From: BOG-224 sp963783505
GTDB taxonomy: Bacteria > Acidobacteriota > Terriglobia > Bryobacterales > Bryobacteraceae
DNA length: 64,000 nucleotides
Reading direction: 5' to 3'
Assembly (NCBI GenBank): GCA_963783505.1
Contig: CAWAOP010000021.1
Span: 1-64,000 of the forward strand
The translations under genes were made by a program, and so were the position numbers. The notes below the pieces were generated by a model. It was not told where the DNA came from and ran no database searches. It saw only the letters and a program-made list of their open reading frames with translations. Shown here one piece after another: positions 52,922 to 60,854 of this stretch (its first letter is position 1; each line of letters begins with the position of its first letter).

Positions 52922-52991
52922 GTTCATGGGTAGGCTGGCTGGACTTGCAGGGATCTGATGGAGTTCCGAGCAAACGGGGGAAGCGCGCCCC

Positions 52992-54878
52992 CTACGGCTC
53001 CACAACAATCTGCACGCTGTTGCTTGCCTGGCCGCTTACGATCAGGTGCAGTTCGGCGCTGCCGAAATTGGCGATGACGGGGAGTTGTACTTCCACCAGG
53101 TAGAAGCCGGTGTAGCCGGGGGCCAGCATGGCTCGCGTCACGCGCACTGGGACTCCGTTCAGATAAGCGCCAACGGGCGCCACGACCGCTGGAGGGTCGT
53201 TGAGCGGCGTGGCGACCCCTGCGGGCCAGTCCGGACGGACCCTGCCAAGGCCGGTAGCGAAGACTTGGATTCGGCCGCCGGAACGCGCGTGATTGCGGGC
53301 GTCGAGCGGAAGCTCGGTATCGGCGTCGTACACCATCGCGGCGCCATCCAGACCCACGAAAACCGCGGGCGAGACGGGCTGCATAGGCAAGCCCATCCTT
53401 ACTCGTCCCGTCGCGGTCTCAAGCGCCAAATCGACCATCGAGCCGGACGCTCCGTATGGAATTTGAATCTGCGATTCCGCATCGGTGGGAATTCCGAGGA
53501 TCGGGCACGCCTGATCGCCGCATTGCGCCGCATTCACGCGGGCGCCGACCACGCTGAGCAACGCACCCGGAGCCGCCGGCCGCACCGTGCGATCCGCCGC
53601 GCTCACCACCTGCAAGCTGCGGCGGAGGTGCGGAGCCGCTGTCGCGTAAACTCCGTAACCATCCACCGCGACATACAGCCGCACGCCCGCGGGATCGAGC
53701 CGCGCGTCGAACACGGACTCCGAGGGTAACGCGCCGCCCATCGCAGTCCAATGCGGAGGCGTGGCCGCGGCCAGAAGATCGGTGATCGTCCAGAACACGC
53801 CGCTGGACGTCGCCACGTACACGGCGCCCTTCGCAACGTCGGCGGCGACGGCATGTACGCCGCCATCGGGCAGATCGGAATCGATGGCGTCCCAGTAATC
53901 GCCGCCATTGAACGTGCGCAACACGCGCGGGCCATCGCCTCCGGCCGCCGCCAAGGCCACGCGCGGCTGCCCCGCGTCCAGGTAAATGCGTTCGATCCTG
54001 CCTGAAGCGCGCGCAAGCCGCGACAATCCGAAGGTCCTCGCTCCGTCATTCGAAAACCAGAGACGGCCATCGGCCGAGCCCGCGTAAACGGCTTCGCCCG
54101 CGGAAGCCACGGCTGTGATCTCGGCGTTGAGCACGCGAGAGAACTGCTGCCGCACGGCCGCTTCTCGATCCAACTCCGGCGCCGATGCGGGTTCCCACTG
54201 GTCGCCGCCGGGAGGAAGAGTCAAGGCGTCGGCCCACCCATCCACCTGAACGCGTATGCCCGACGCTCCCGATGGCGTAGCGAGAATTCGCCGCACAGGC
54301 AGGTTGGGCAAAGAGTCGTTCAGGCCCGCCCACGTGAGCCCGCCATCCATCGTGCGCCAGACGCCGAAATCGTTCGCCACCACGATCTGGTTCTCGTCGA
54401 GCGGCGAAACCGCCACGCTCTTCTGGCCCGCGCCGATGACCGGTTGGGAAATAAACGCAGTGAGGTTATCCCAGGAGCGGCCGCCATCGCGCGAGCGGTA
54501 CAGGTTGCGGCCCAAGGCGAACCAATCCGAGCCGGCGCTTACGGCGCGCGCGCCCAATTCAGGCGAGCGAGCCGGTTCCACGGCGGCTTCCGCAGCCGGC
54601 GCCACAGCTCTCGGAGCGGGAGACCAAGCTTCGAAATCCGCGGTCTGATACACGTGACCGGAATGGGCAAGGGCATATAGCGTCGAGCCCTGGGGCGAGA
54701 ACCATACCCGTTCCACCGGGCCCGTGGCGGCAGAGGCCAGAGCTAGCTCGGCGGTCGAAGGGCCAACTTTGCGCCAGTCCGGGCCGTCCTGAGCCAGAGC
54801 AAGAGCGCCGCTCCACCCCAGAGCGAGCGTTAGGGCTAGCCTCCGGACTGTTTCCTTATGACACACTGCCGATCCCAT
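52992..54878 (-). CDS. Secreted beta-propeller protein with Solibacter-type C-terminal domain
   Basis: 628 residues with a signal peptide (RRLALTLALGWSGALALA). Residues about 50-400 form BNR/Asp-box repeats (SRDGGRSWDNL, TMDGGLTWAGL, SNDGARTFGLS, TFNGGDYWDAI) of a sialidase-like propeller without visible sialidase catalytic residues. The last 200 residues match the Solibacter C-terminal domain: LLSVVGARVNAAQCG, IQIPYGASGSMVDLALE, VQFAT-type GRIQVFATGLGRVRP and YLVEVQLPVIANFGSAEL. That domain is a lineage marker, possibly for surface placement. It is divergent from the FecR-type gene. Confidence 0.85.
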   Translation of the reverse strand: MGSAVCHKETVRRLALTLALGWSGALALAQDGPDWRKVGPSTAELALASAATGPVERVWFSPQGSTLYALAHSGHVYQTADFEAWSPAPRAVAPAAEAAVEPARSPELGARAVSAGSDWFALGRNLYRSRDGGRSWDNLTAFISQPVIGAGQKSVAVSPLDENQIVVANDFGVWRTMDGGLTWAGLNDSLPNLPVRRILATPSGASGIRVQVDGWADALTLPPGGDQWEPASAPELDREAAVRQQFSRVLNAEITAVASAGEAVYAGSADGRLWFSNDGARTFGLSRLARASGRIERIYLDAGQPRVALAAAGGDGPRVLRTFNGGDYWDAIDSDLPDGGVHAVAADVAKGAVYVATSSGVFWTITDLLAAATPPHWTAMGGALPSESVFDARLDPAGVRLYVAVDGYGVYATAAPHLRRSLQVVSAADRTVRPAAPGALLSVVGARVNAAQCGDQACPILGIPTDAESQIQIPYGASGSMVDLALETATGRVRMGLPMQPVSPAVFVGLDGAAMVYDADTELPLDARNHARSGGRIQVFATGLGRVRPDWPAGVATPLNDPPAVVAPVGAYLNGVPVRVTRAMLAPGYTGFYLVEVQLPVIANFGSAELHLIVSGQASNSVQIVVEP

Positions 54879-54968
54879 TCTACCCCAATCCCCATATCGG
54901 CCTCCGGCGCCAACATCAACAGCCCCAATGGTTTATTACCGTTGGTTAATCCCGGCCCCCGGTTTGCT

Positions 54969-54985
54969 TAGCACATTTGGTGCTA
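54969..54985. promoter_or_regulatory. Inverted repeat upstream of FecR-type gene
   Basis: TAGCAC-ATTTG-GTGCTA is a perfect 6+6 bp repeat, 62 bp before the FecR-type start. Further downstream (about 55011-55030) CCCGG and CCGGG can form a hairpin in the leader. Possible operator or structured leader; no known riboswitch was matched. Confidence 0.35.
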
Positions 54986-55046
54986 GACTGATTAGGTCAA
55001 AGCACGGAGGCCCGGTTTCCGATAGCCGGGTCTGGAAGTGTGACGT

Positions 55047-55865
55047 ATGTTCCGGCAAACGGCGCTCTCGAGGACCGTTGAGTTGCTGCTTTGTGCAGCT
55101 ACGCTCGCAGTGTGCCAGATCCATGTCGGCATTCCCCAGAATACCGCCAAGGTCCTTGTGCAGTATGGCCGTCTCTCCGCGCTGGGGAGCGGTGGAGAAC
55201 TCGCGCTTTCTCAGGGCGATCTGGTGAAGGCGCAGCAGACGATCGTCACCGGACCGGACGGCTACGGGCAATTCCAGATTGACGACGGCAGCACGTTCGA
55301 AGTCTTCGCCAACTCGCGCGTGATGTTCCGCGAGCACCCGAACAATAGCCTGGAAGATTTGATCAACGTCGTCCTCGGCCACGTAAAGGTGTTCGTCGAA
55401 CACCTCAACGGCATTCCAAATTACAAGAAAGTCTCGAGCCCCACGGCGGTCATCTCGGTGCGCGGCACCGTCTTCGACGTGACGGTGGAAGACGACGACG
55501 GCACTACGCTGGTCAGCGTGGACGAGGGCGAAGTGTGGGTGTGGAATCAGACCGCGCCGGGCGGTTACATAACGCTTCTGCCGGGCGATTCCATCCGCGT
55601 GTACCGCAACCAGCCGCTAGCCGTGCGCACCATCGACAAAGGCGCTCTGGCGATGAGGATTTTGCGGATGATCCAGCAAGCCGCGTACGATGTGGTCGGA
55701 CACCCGCGCGGCGGCCCGGGCGGAATTGGAACGATTGCCAGTGGCGCTTCGGCTGGATCGACCGCGGCCAGCGGAGACACCGGCAAGTCGGGTTCGGGAT
55801 CGACCGGCGCGCCGACTTCTCCCGGAGCTCCATCCGCGCCCGGGGCGCCCGGCCCTCCGCACTAA
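55047..55865 (+). CDS. FecR-domain protein
   Basis: 272 residues with an N-terminal signal or anchor (VELLLCAATLAVCQIHVG). The FecR domain (about 35-190) shows GELALSQGDLVKAQQTIVTG, GQFQIDDGSTFEVFANSRVM, VKVFVEHLNGI, ISVRGTVFDVTVEDDDGTTL and SVDEGEVWVWNQ. In FecR such domains sense an outer-membrane signal and control a sigma factor, but no sigma gene is adjacent, and many acidobacterial FecR-domain proteins occur alone. The tail (about 225-272) is a flexible Gly/Ser/Pro-rich stretch. GGAAG before the ATG supports the start. Confidence 0.85.
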   Translation: MFRQTALSRTVELLLCAATLAVCQIHVGIPQNTAKVLVQYGRLSALGSGGELALSQGDLVKAQQTIVTGPDGYGQFQIDDGSTFEVFANSRVMFREHPNNSLEDLINVVLGHVKVFVEHLNGIPNYKKVSSPTAVISVRGTVFDVTVEDDDGTTLVSVDEGEVWVWNQTAPGGYITLLPGDSIRVYRNQPLAVRTIDKGALAMRILRMIQQAAYDVVGHPRGGPGGIGTIASGASAGSTAASGDTGKSGSGSTGAPTSPGAPSAPGAPGPPH

Positions 55866-56221
55866 GGGCCTGACAGAGAATAACCAATCCAAGCAGGACG
55901 CCGCTCAGTTTCAGCCGTGCATCAGGGCTTGGTTCTGGCCATGCCGAATAATTGCCCAAAAACAACGGGCTTTAGCCCCCGGCCAGCGCCACGCCGGGGC
56001 TGAAGCCCTCACGTATGTACACGCTCTGCGGCAATCGTTGGCCAACAGCGGCGGCCAGGGAACACGGCTGAAGCCATGCCCTGATACAATCCATGCGCCC
56101 CGAGATTGCAACGGTTATTCCCCGACAGACCCCAATTCCAGTTTCTTGATCCGACATCGAACCGGCGCAAGTACGCCAGCGCCCGTTCCCGCGTGTTCCC
56201 GCGTGCTAGATTGAAAATGAA
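55866..56221. other. Intergenic region with palindromic repeat
   Basis: 356 bp. Mostly occupied by the second palindromic REP/MITE-like element (55918-56087). The remainder holds no supportable gene. Confidence 0.5.
55918..56087. repeat. Palindromic REP/MITE-like element, copy 2
   Basis: About 170 bp. The right end ACGGCTGAAGCCATGCCCTG then ATAC is the reverse complement of the left end of the element at 46049-46223 with one change; the left end reads GCATCAGGGCT. The middle holds GGGCTTTAGCCCC and GGGGCTGAAGCCC blocks. No coding sequence. Confidence 0.75.
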
Positions 56222-56809
56222 ATGTTCAGGGCCTTCGGAGCGTTGGCTGGTTTCGTATTTGTCACAACGTTCGCAGCTTACGCCCAGGTCTCCCAGCAGC
56301 CGGCCGGTCTCGATACCGATTGGGATATCTCGGTCATTCTTGGCGAGATCGGCGCGCACCACGGCCGTCTGCTTCCCGCACTAAAGAAAATCGACGCTCA
56401 GGCGTGGGTCGCCAAGGGCGCGTCGGATGCGTACGCCGCGCAGTTGGAGTCCGCGGAACAGCAGACTGCCGCTGTCGAAAACGCGGCCAAGGATCTGGCG
56501 GCGAATCCCGAGCGGCTGGCGGCCGGACTGGAGTTGTTCTTCCGCATCGAGGGCATCGAAACCATGCTCGCGACGCTTGAAGACGGAATGCGGAAGTATC
56601 AAAGCCCGGCCGACGCGGCCGTCCTGGCCAGCCAGGCCGCGGAGGATGGGCTCAATCGCGACCGTCTCCGCCAGTATCTTGTTACCCTGGCTGGAGACCG
56701 CGAGAGGGAATTGCAAATGTTGGATAGGGAAGCGCAGCGTTGCCGGGCAGCCTTGGCGGCCGCGCCCGGGCCAGCGCCGCCGCCGGCTAATCCCGTGAGG
56801 AAGAAGTAG
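56222..56809 (+). CDS. Secreted helical hypothetical protein
   Basis: 195 residues with a signal peptide (GALAGFVFVTTFAAYAQ). The rest is helical and Ala/Gln/Glu-rich: DISVILGEIGAHHGRLLPAL, YAAQLESAEQQTAAVENAAK, ELFFRIEGIETMLATLEDGM and RQYLVTLAGDRERELQMLDR, ending in a proline-rich, basic tail. No known family was recognised; it resembles a periplasmic coiled-coil. The Cys-rich gene follows after 8 bp, so they are probably one transcript. The ribosome-binding site is weak. Confidence 0.65.
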   Translation: MFRAFGALAGFVFVTTFAAYAQVSQQPAGLDTDWDISVILGEIGAHHGRLLPALKKIDAQAWVAKGASDAYAAQLESAEQQTAAVENAAKDLAANPERLAAGLELFFRIEGIETMLATLEDGMRKYQSPADAAVLASQAAEDGLNRDRLRQYLVTLAGDRERELQMLDREAQRCRAALAAAPGPAPPPANPVRKK

Positions 56810-56817
56810 GTTCAGCC

Positions 56818-57015
56818 ATGCCGTTCACATGCAGCATATGCGGCGAGCAATCCACGCGCATCTGCGTCCGATGCACCAAGGACGCCTGCGACAACCACCT
56901 CTGCGAGAAGTGCCAGCGATGCAGCGATTGCTGCGATTGCGAAGTACACCTGGTGGAGTCGTTTGAGCCGCAGCATCCAACGTACAAACCGGAGCCGCCC
57001 GCCGCCGCGGAATGA
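56818..57015 (+). CDS. Small cysteine-rich zinc-ribbon-like protein
   Basis: 65 residues: MPFTCSICGEQSTRICVRCT, then DACDNHLCEKCQRCSDCCDC. It has eleven cysteines in CxxC pairs (CSIC, CVRC, CEKC) plus CSDCCDC, compatible with two zinc sites. The C-terminus is short and proline-rich. It follows the secreted helical protein after 8 bp. Function unknown; the Cys density suggests metal or nucleic-acid binding. Compare the 46-residue Cys-rich protein at 31381. Confidence 0.65.
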   Translation: MPFTCSICGEQSTRICVRCTKDACDNHLCEKCQRCSDCCDCEVHLVESFEPQHPTYKPEPPAAAE

Positions 57016-57024
57016 CGTTGACGG

Positions 57025-57237
57025 CTACAAGTCCTCGGGGCGTAATCCCGTGTGCTTCGCGATCTCGGCGAGCATGACCGGTCCCAATTCGGCCTTGTCG
57101 TGAAACGCGAAGCGGTACTGTGGCCACCCCTCGCGCCGCAACGTGCGGTGAGAACCGGATGTGCGGACGATGCGCCAGCCGATCCGCCGAAGGGCCGCAA
57201 GAACGCGCCGCGCCTTGGTGGCAGGCCAGTCGCTCAT
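57025..57237 (-). CDS. hicA: HicA-family toxin
   Basis: 70 residues with the HicA (YcfA) pattern: KARRVLAALRRIGWRIVRTS, GSHRTLRREG and RFAFHDKAELGPVMLAEIAK. The histidine in GSHRTL is the expected catalytic position for an mRNA interferase. The start overlaps the antitoxin stop (ATGA). Antitoxin precedes toxin here, the reverse of the module at 34 kb. Confidence 0.88.
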   Translation of the reverse strand: MSDWPATKARRVLAALRRIGWRIVRTSGSHRTLRREGWPQYRFAFHDKAELGPVMLAEIAKHTGLRPEDL

Positions 57238-57443
57238 GCAGCGATCGAAAACTGCAACGAATCCGAGCCTGGCTGCATTTCACCGTGCTCAATCTCTTCG
57301 GCAATAACCCTCAGCGCGAGCGCTTTGGCCCTGAGCGAGGCCTCCTCGGGCGTCTCTCCATATACCGTGACACCCGGCAATTCCGGCACGTCGCCAATCC
57401 AGCGTCCGTCGGTCTCGCGGAGCAGGCGGATCGTCAGTCGCAT
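57234..57443 (-). CDS. hicB: HicB-family antitoxin
   Basis: 69 residues: RLTIRLLRETDGRWIGDVPE, LPGVTVYGETPEEASLRAKA and VIAEEIEHGE, the short HicB form without a visible C-terminal DNA-binding extension. It should sequester the HicA toxin encoded by the overlapping next gene. It lies 230 bp from an IS4-type element. Confidence 0.88.
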   Translation of the reverse strand: MRLTIRLLRETDGRWIGDVPELPGVTVYGETPEEASLRAKALALRVIAEEIEHGEMQPGSDSLQFSIAA

Positions 57444-57676
57444 ACGCCTTATCCTACCACCTGCAAGTCGAGAAGCCCGTCAGGGGGACGGCAGCCGTTT
57501 CGGAATACCGACTCAGGCAAAGCTCGGCGTGGTGGAGTGGAATTGAGTCGCAGTGGGGTTGAGGCTCCGTGGCCGTCCAATGGACAGCAAACCCCATCGG
57601 GTGGTCACTCCACGGGGAAACCGGTCGAGTTGTCAAAGAGCAACGGAGCCGTGCCTGCCGTCCGCCCGGCACGGGG

Positions 57677-58873
57677 TCACGTGCTATCGGGGGGACTGCG
57701 GGAACCCAGGTTTATCCAGAGGAAAGTCCAAAGATCTGCCGCGGATCGAATGTTGTGTTCCCCCCGGTGCAGATAGCGAATCCGGTATAACCGCTCGATG
57801 ACCATGGCCAGCGCAATCAACAGCCAGACGATCAGGATGCTGTTGGGTTCATGGTGGCAGATGTGCTCCATGCCATAACGGTTCTTGCCATCGTTGAAGC
57901 CGCGGTTTTCGATTTCCCAGCGGCTCTTGGCCATACGGTAGAAACCGAGACTGCCCAGTCTGGCAATCGGGAAGTCGGTGAGCCATTCGGCCTGGACCAC
58001 GCTGCCATCGGGCTTGTGCTGGCGGTAGCGCAGCACGCGAACCTCGGGCCAGTGGAGGGCTTCCCAAGAGTCGAAGTGGTCGTAATCCCAGACCTCGACC
58101 CGGTCTTCTCCTTCCGGAAACACGGCGTGGGGCGACTGGCCGTCAAAGCGAGCGCGTACGGCGGCGGCCAGTAACGGGAGGTTCTCCTTGAGGCGGGCCA
58201 CCACCGGCAGGGCAACCTCTCCGGAGGTATGCAGAAAAGGAGCGGTGGCGTATGCGCCATCGCCCACCACGTAGTCGGCAAAGCGCGGCCCCAAGTGATC
58301 CACGGCGCGGCGGAGCAAGCGTTGGGCGGCGGCATACTCGCTGTCGCCGGGGCCATAGGGTTCCACGTCCACTGGCAGCGTCAAGCCGCCCACGCCCACC
58401 ACACTGATCAAAACGAAATGGTGGAGATGTCCATGCACCTCCCCTTTTGGGTTTTGAATGGGATCACACAGCGCGCACGGCTCTTTGTGGGTGTGACCGG
58501 CTCCGGTGCCGTCCAGAGCCAACCCGATGAAGCGGCTGTTCTCGAAAGCCTTGTTGCGCTTGGCCTGTTGCAGAGCGCGAGCCAGAGCTACCCGCGTGGT
58601 TTCCGGGTCCATGCGCGCGGTGCAATAGGCCAAGGCATCGTCCCCGAAAGGGCCACGCAGGCCCAACGCCGCGCGGACCGGCGAGTGGGCCAACCATTCC
58701 AGGCGCAAGAAACTGGCGATGCGCAGAATATGGCCGATCACCACGGCCCACACCACATCCCGCGCGGGGATGCGCGGATGCGCCCGACCATCACCCGGCC
58801 GTTGGAAGTACGATTTCAGCGCCAGACAATGGCACGCATAGTTTTGAATCTGTTTGACGTGGGGTCCCTTCAA
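57677..58873 (-). CDS. IS4-type DDE transposase
   Basis: About 398 residues from an inferred TTG at 58873, whose TTGA overlaps the stop of the accessory gene; the longer frame to 58990 is nonsense read over that gene. Catalytic region: first Asp in IGLALDGTGAGHT, second in DYVVGDGAYATAP, and the IS4 Y-x2-R-x3-E-x6-K signature in FYRMAKSRWEIENRGFND, then GKNRYGMEH. A zinc-like CALC and HxH pattern (HTHKEPCALCD, HGHLHH) precedes it. The protein appears intact. It mediates transposition of its own element. Confidence 0.82.
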   Translation of the reverse strand: MKGPHVKQIQNYACHCLALKSYFQRPGDGRAHPRIPARDVVWAVVIGHILRIASFLRLEWLAHSPVRAALGLRGPFGDDALAYCTARMDPETTRVALARALQQAKRNKAFENSRFIGLALDGTGAGHTHKEPCALCDPIQNPKGEVHGHLHHFVLISVVGVGGLTLPVDVEPYGPGDSEYAAAQRLLRRAVDHLGPRFADYVVGDGAYATAPFLHTSGEVALPVVARLKENLPLLAAAVRARFDGQSPHAVFPEGEDRVEVWDYDHFDSWEALHWPEVRVLRYRQHKPDGSVVQAEWLTDFPIARLGSLGFYRMAKSRWEIENRGFNDGKNRYGMEHICHHEPNSILIVWLLIALAMVIERLYRIRYLHRGEHNIRSAADLWTFLWINLGSRSPPDST

Positions 58874-59217
58874 CGGGGCTGCTGCTTGCGCCGCAGCACG
58901 AGCAACTCGGCATTGGCGGTGAGGACCTCGCGCAGAGCGTCCTGAAAGGCGCGGCCGGCTTGGACGCGCCGGCGGACGTCGTCCACCCACTCATTGGGAA
59001 CACGTTCCACTCGATGTCGTCCCTCAGACATGAAGCCGAGGAGCCAGACGGGGTGGCCCTCGCCCTTGGCGCAGTGGCAGGTGGGTTTGCCGCAGCGGCG
59101 ATGGCTCAGGGAGAGCGAACCCGGCAAAAGGTCCTCGGGGAAGCGGAACTGCCGGATGGCAGTAAACTTCCGCTGCCGCCAGCGAGCGGCTTCGGGGCCT
59201 TTGGGTTCCGGATTCAT
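58870..59217 (-). CDS. DUF6788-like transposon accessory protein
   Basis: 115 residues with a conserved cysteine motif (HRRCGKPTCHCAKGEGHPVW) and a charged C-terminal helix (RVQAGRAFQDALREVLTANA). The pattern matches proteins coded next to transposases and named DUF6788 in some annotations, thought to assist or regulate transposition. The four-base TTGA overlap with the transposase suggests translational coupling. Exact function unknown. Confidence 0.7.
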   Translation of the reverse strand: MNPEPKGPEAARWRQRKFTAIRQFRFPEDLLPGSLSLSHRRCGKPTCHCAKGEGHPVWLLGFMSEGRHRVERVPNEWVDDVRRRVQAGRAFQDALREVLTANAELLVLRRKQQPR

Positions 59218-59325
59218 CTGACTACAATACTGTACTCAGAGAAACGAAAAATCAAGCTCTTTTTTGGACGCGAAAATAGGCGCCCTTGCGCTGTCGGCCG
59301 AGTTACGCGAGTCTATCGTGTGTTT

Positions 59326-59577
59326 TCAATGGCCCGCCGGAATCTGCGGAATTACTGTTGCGAAACGGCTGACATCTCCCCAGGGACCTTCGGGAATGGG
59401 GACGTGGTCTTCGCGCAGATCTTGAATAACCGCTGGAAGAAGCTCCTGCATGTTCCTAAAGGCTTCCTCCTGCGTGTGTCCCCACGTGGCGGCCCCGTAA
59501 CGCTCCAGGAGCGGACAGCAGGCATGCCACCGGTCGCCGTCCGGTTCCACGACTATCTTGAAAGCGTACGTCTTCAT
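59326..59577 (-). CDS. Orphan HicB-like antitoxin
   Basis: 83 residues from ATG 59577; a start at 59607 is also possible. It has YAFKIVVEPDGDRWHACCPL, ERYGAATWGHTQEEAFRNMQ and LLPAVIQDLREDHVPIPEGP, the HicB fold. No HicA gene adjoins: the next gene on one side is a symporter and on the other an IS element. It may be a remnant of a split module or a stand-alone regulator. Confidence 0.75.
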   Translation of the reverse strand: MKTYAFKIVVEPDGDRWHACCPLLERYGAATWGHTQEEAFRNMQELLPAVIQDLREDHVPIPEGPWGDVSRFATVIPQIPAGH

Positions 59578-59654
59578 AGGCCGTCCGAACACTTCCAGTG
59601 TACTCATTCCCGAAGGCTTCTCAAAATGCGGCCCTGGCCGGGAACGAATTGGCG

Positions 59655-60854
59655 CTACGCGGTTCCCACCCGAGCCCCTTCCCATCGCGCCACGACGGCG
59701 CTTGCGAGGCAGTTTCCCAGCACGTTAACTGAGGTGCGGGCCATATCGAGAAGAGCATCCACGCCAAGCAGGACGGCGGCGCCTTCCATGGGCAGGTGGA
59801 ACGTGGTAAGCGTTCCGGCCAGGATTACGAGGGCGGCGCGGGGAACTCCGGCTACGCCCTTGCTGGTGAGCATGAGCGTGAGCATCATCAGCAGTTGCTG
59901 GCCGAGCGAAAGGTTGACGCCCGCGGCCTGAGCGACAAACACGGAAGCCAGCGAGAGATACAACGTGCTTCCCGCCAGGTTGAAGCTGTAGCCGGCGGGA
60001 ATCACGAAGGCCACGATGTGTTTGGGGACTCCGAAGGCTTCCATGTTTTCGAGCGCCAGCGGCAGGGCCGCTTCGCTCGACGCAGTGGAGAAGGCGATGA
60101 GGAACGGTTCGCGCACGGCGCGGTAAAACGGGCGCAGCGGAATGCGCGCGATGGCGATCACCGCGCCCAAGGCCGCCACGATGAAGACCGCCGAAGCGAC
60201 GTACATCGCGCCGATCAGCTTTCCCAATCCGAAGAGCACGGTGAGCCCTTTGCCGCCGACCGTGGCGGCCAGAGCCGCGCCGACGCCCAATGGAGCGAGA
60301 TACATCACGTAGCGCGTGTAGCGGAACATCACCTCGGCCAGCGACGAGCAGAAGGTCACCACGGGCTGAGCTTTTTCGCCGATGGCGGCGCAGGCGGCCC
60401 CGAATAGCAGAGCGAAGACCACCACCTGGAGCGCGTCGTTACGGGCCATGGCGTCAATGATGCTCGCCGGGAAGATGTGTTCCAGCACGGAGGAAAGCGT
60501 GGCCGGCGCCTGGGCGACTGCGGCGTCCGCTGCCGAGCGTCCGATGGAAATGCCGGCGCCGGGCCGCACCGCATTCACCATGGCAAGCCCGACGAAGAGA
60601 GCCACCGTCGTGACGACTTCGAAGTACAGGAGAGCCTTGCCGCCGATGCGTCCCATGCGCTTGAGATCGCCTCCGCCGGCCATACCTACGACCAGCGTGG
60701 CGAACAAGAGCGGCGCGATGATGGAGCGGATGAGACGCAGGAAGACGTCGCTCAGGGGCGTCATCTGCCTGGCCCAGCCCGGCGCTACGATCCCCATCGC
60801 GATGCCCGCGGCCATTCCGATGAAGATCCAGCCCGTCAGCGAAACGCGTTTCAC
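59655..60854 (-). CDS. Dicarboxylate/amino-acid:cation symporter (DAACS family)
   Basis: About 399 residues. GTG 60854 overlaps the nadK stop (GTGA); ATG 60866 is also in frame. Eight membrane helices plus two re-entrant hairpins are expected. Family signatures: RLIRSIIAPLLFATLVVGMA, FSTASSEAALPLALENMEAF, PAGYSFNLAGSTLYLSLASV and TSKGVAGVPRAALVILAGTL, ending MARTSVNVLGNCLASAVVAR. The second re-entrant motif is usually SFNLDGT; here the Asp is Ala, which may alter cation or substrate binding. It imports C4-dicarboxylates or glutamate-like substrates with protons or sodium. Confidence 0.9.
   Translation of the reverse strand: MKRVSLTGWIFIGMAAGIAMGIVAPGWARQMTPLSDVFLRLIRSIIAPLLFATLVVGMAGGGDLKRMGRIGGKALLYFEVVTTVALFVGLAMVNAVRPGAGISIGRSAADAAVAQAPATLSSVLEHIFPASIIDAMARNDALQVVVFALLFGAACAAIGEKAQPVVTFCSSLAEVMFRYTRYVMYLAPLGVGAALAATVGGKGLTVLFGLGKLIGAMYVASAVFIVAALGAVIAIARIPLRPFYRAVREPFLIAFSTASSEAALPLALENMEAFGVPKHIVAFVIPAGYSFNLAGSTLYLSLASVFVAQAAGVNLSLGQQLLMMLTLMLTSKGVAGVPRAALVILAGTLTTFHLPMEGAAVLLGVDALLDMARTSVNVLGNCLASAVVARWEGARVGTA

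Larger units (their letters stand above)
57677..59217 (-). mobile_element. IS4-type insertion element with accessory gene
   Basis: Two coupled minus-strand genes (accessory DUF6788-like protein, then DDE transposase). I could not identify terminal inverted repeats or a target duplication, so the boundaries are those of the genes. The surroundings are hicAB on one side and a lone hicB-like gene on the other. Confidence 0.7.

Noticed and set aside
54986..55046. GEMM-type (c-di-GMP) riboswitch before the FecR gene
   Set aside because: CAAAGCACGG and a CCGGG hairpin recall part of GEMM, but the full fold and conserved blocks are missing.
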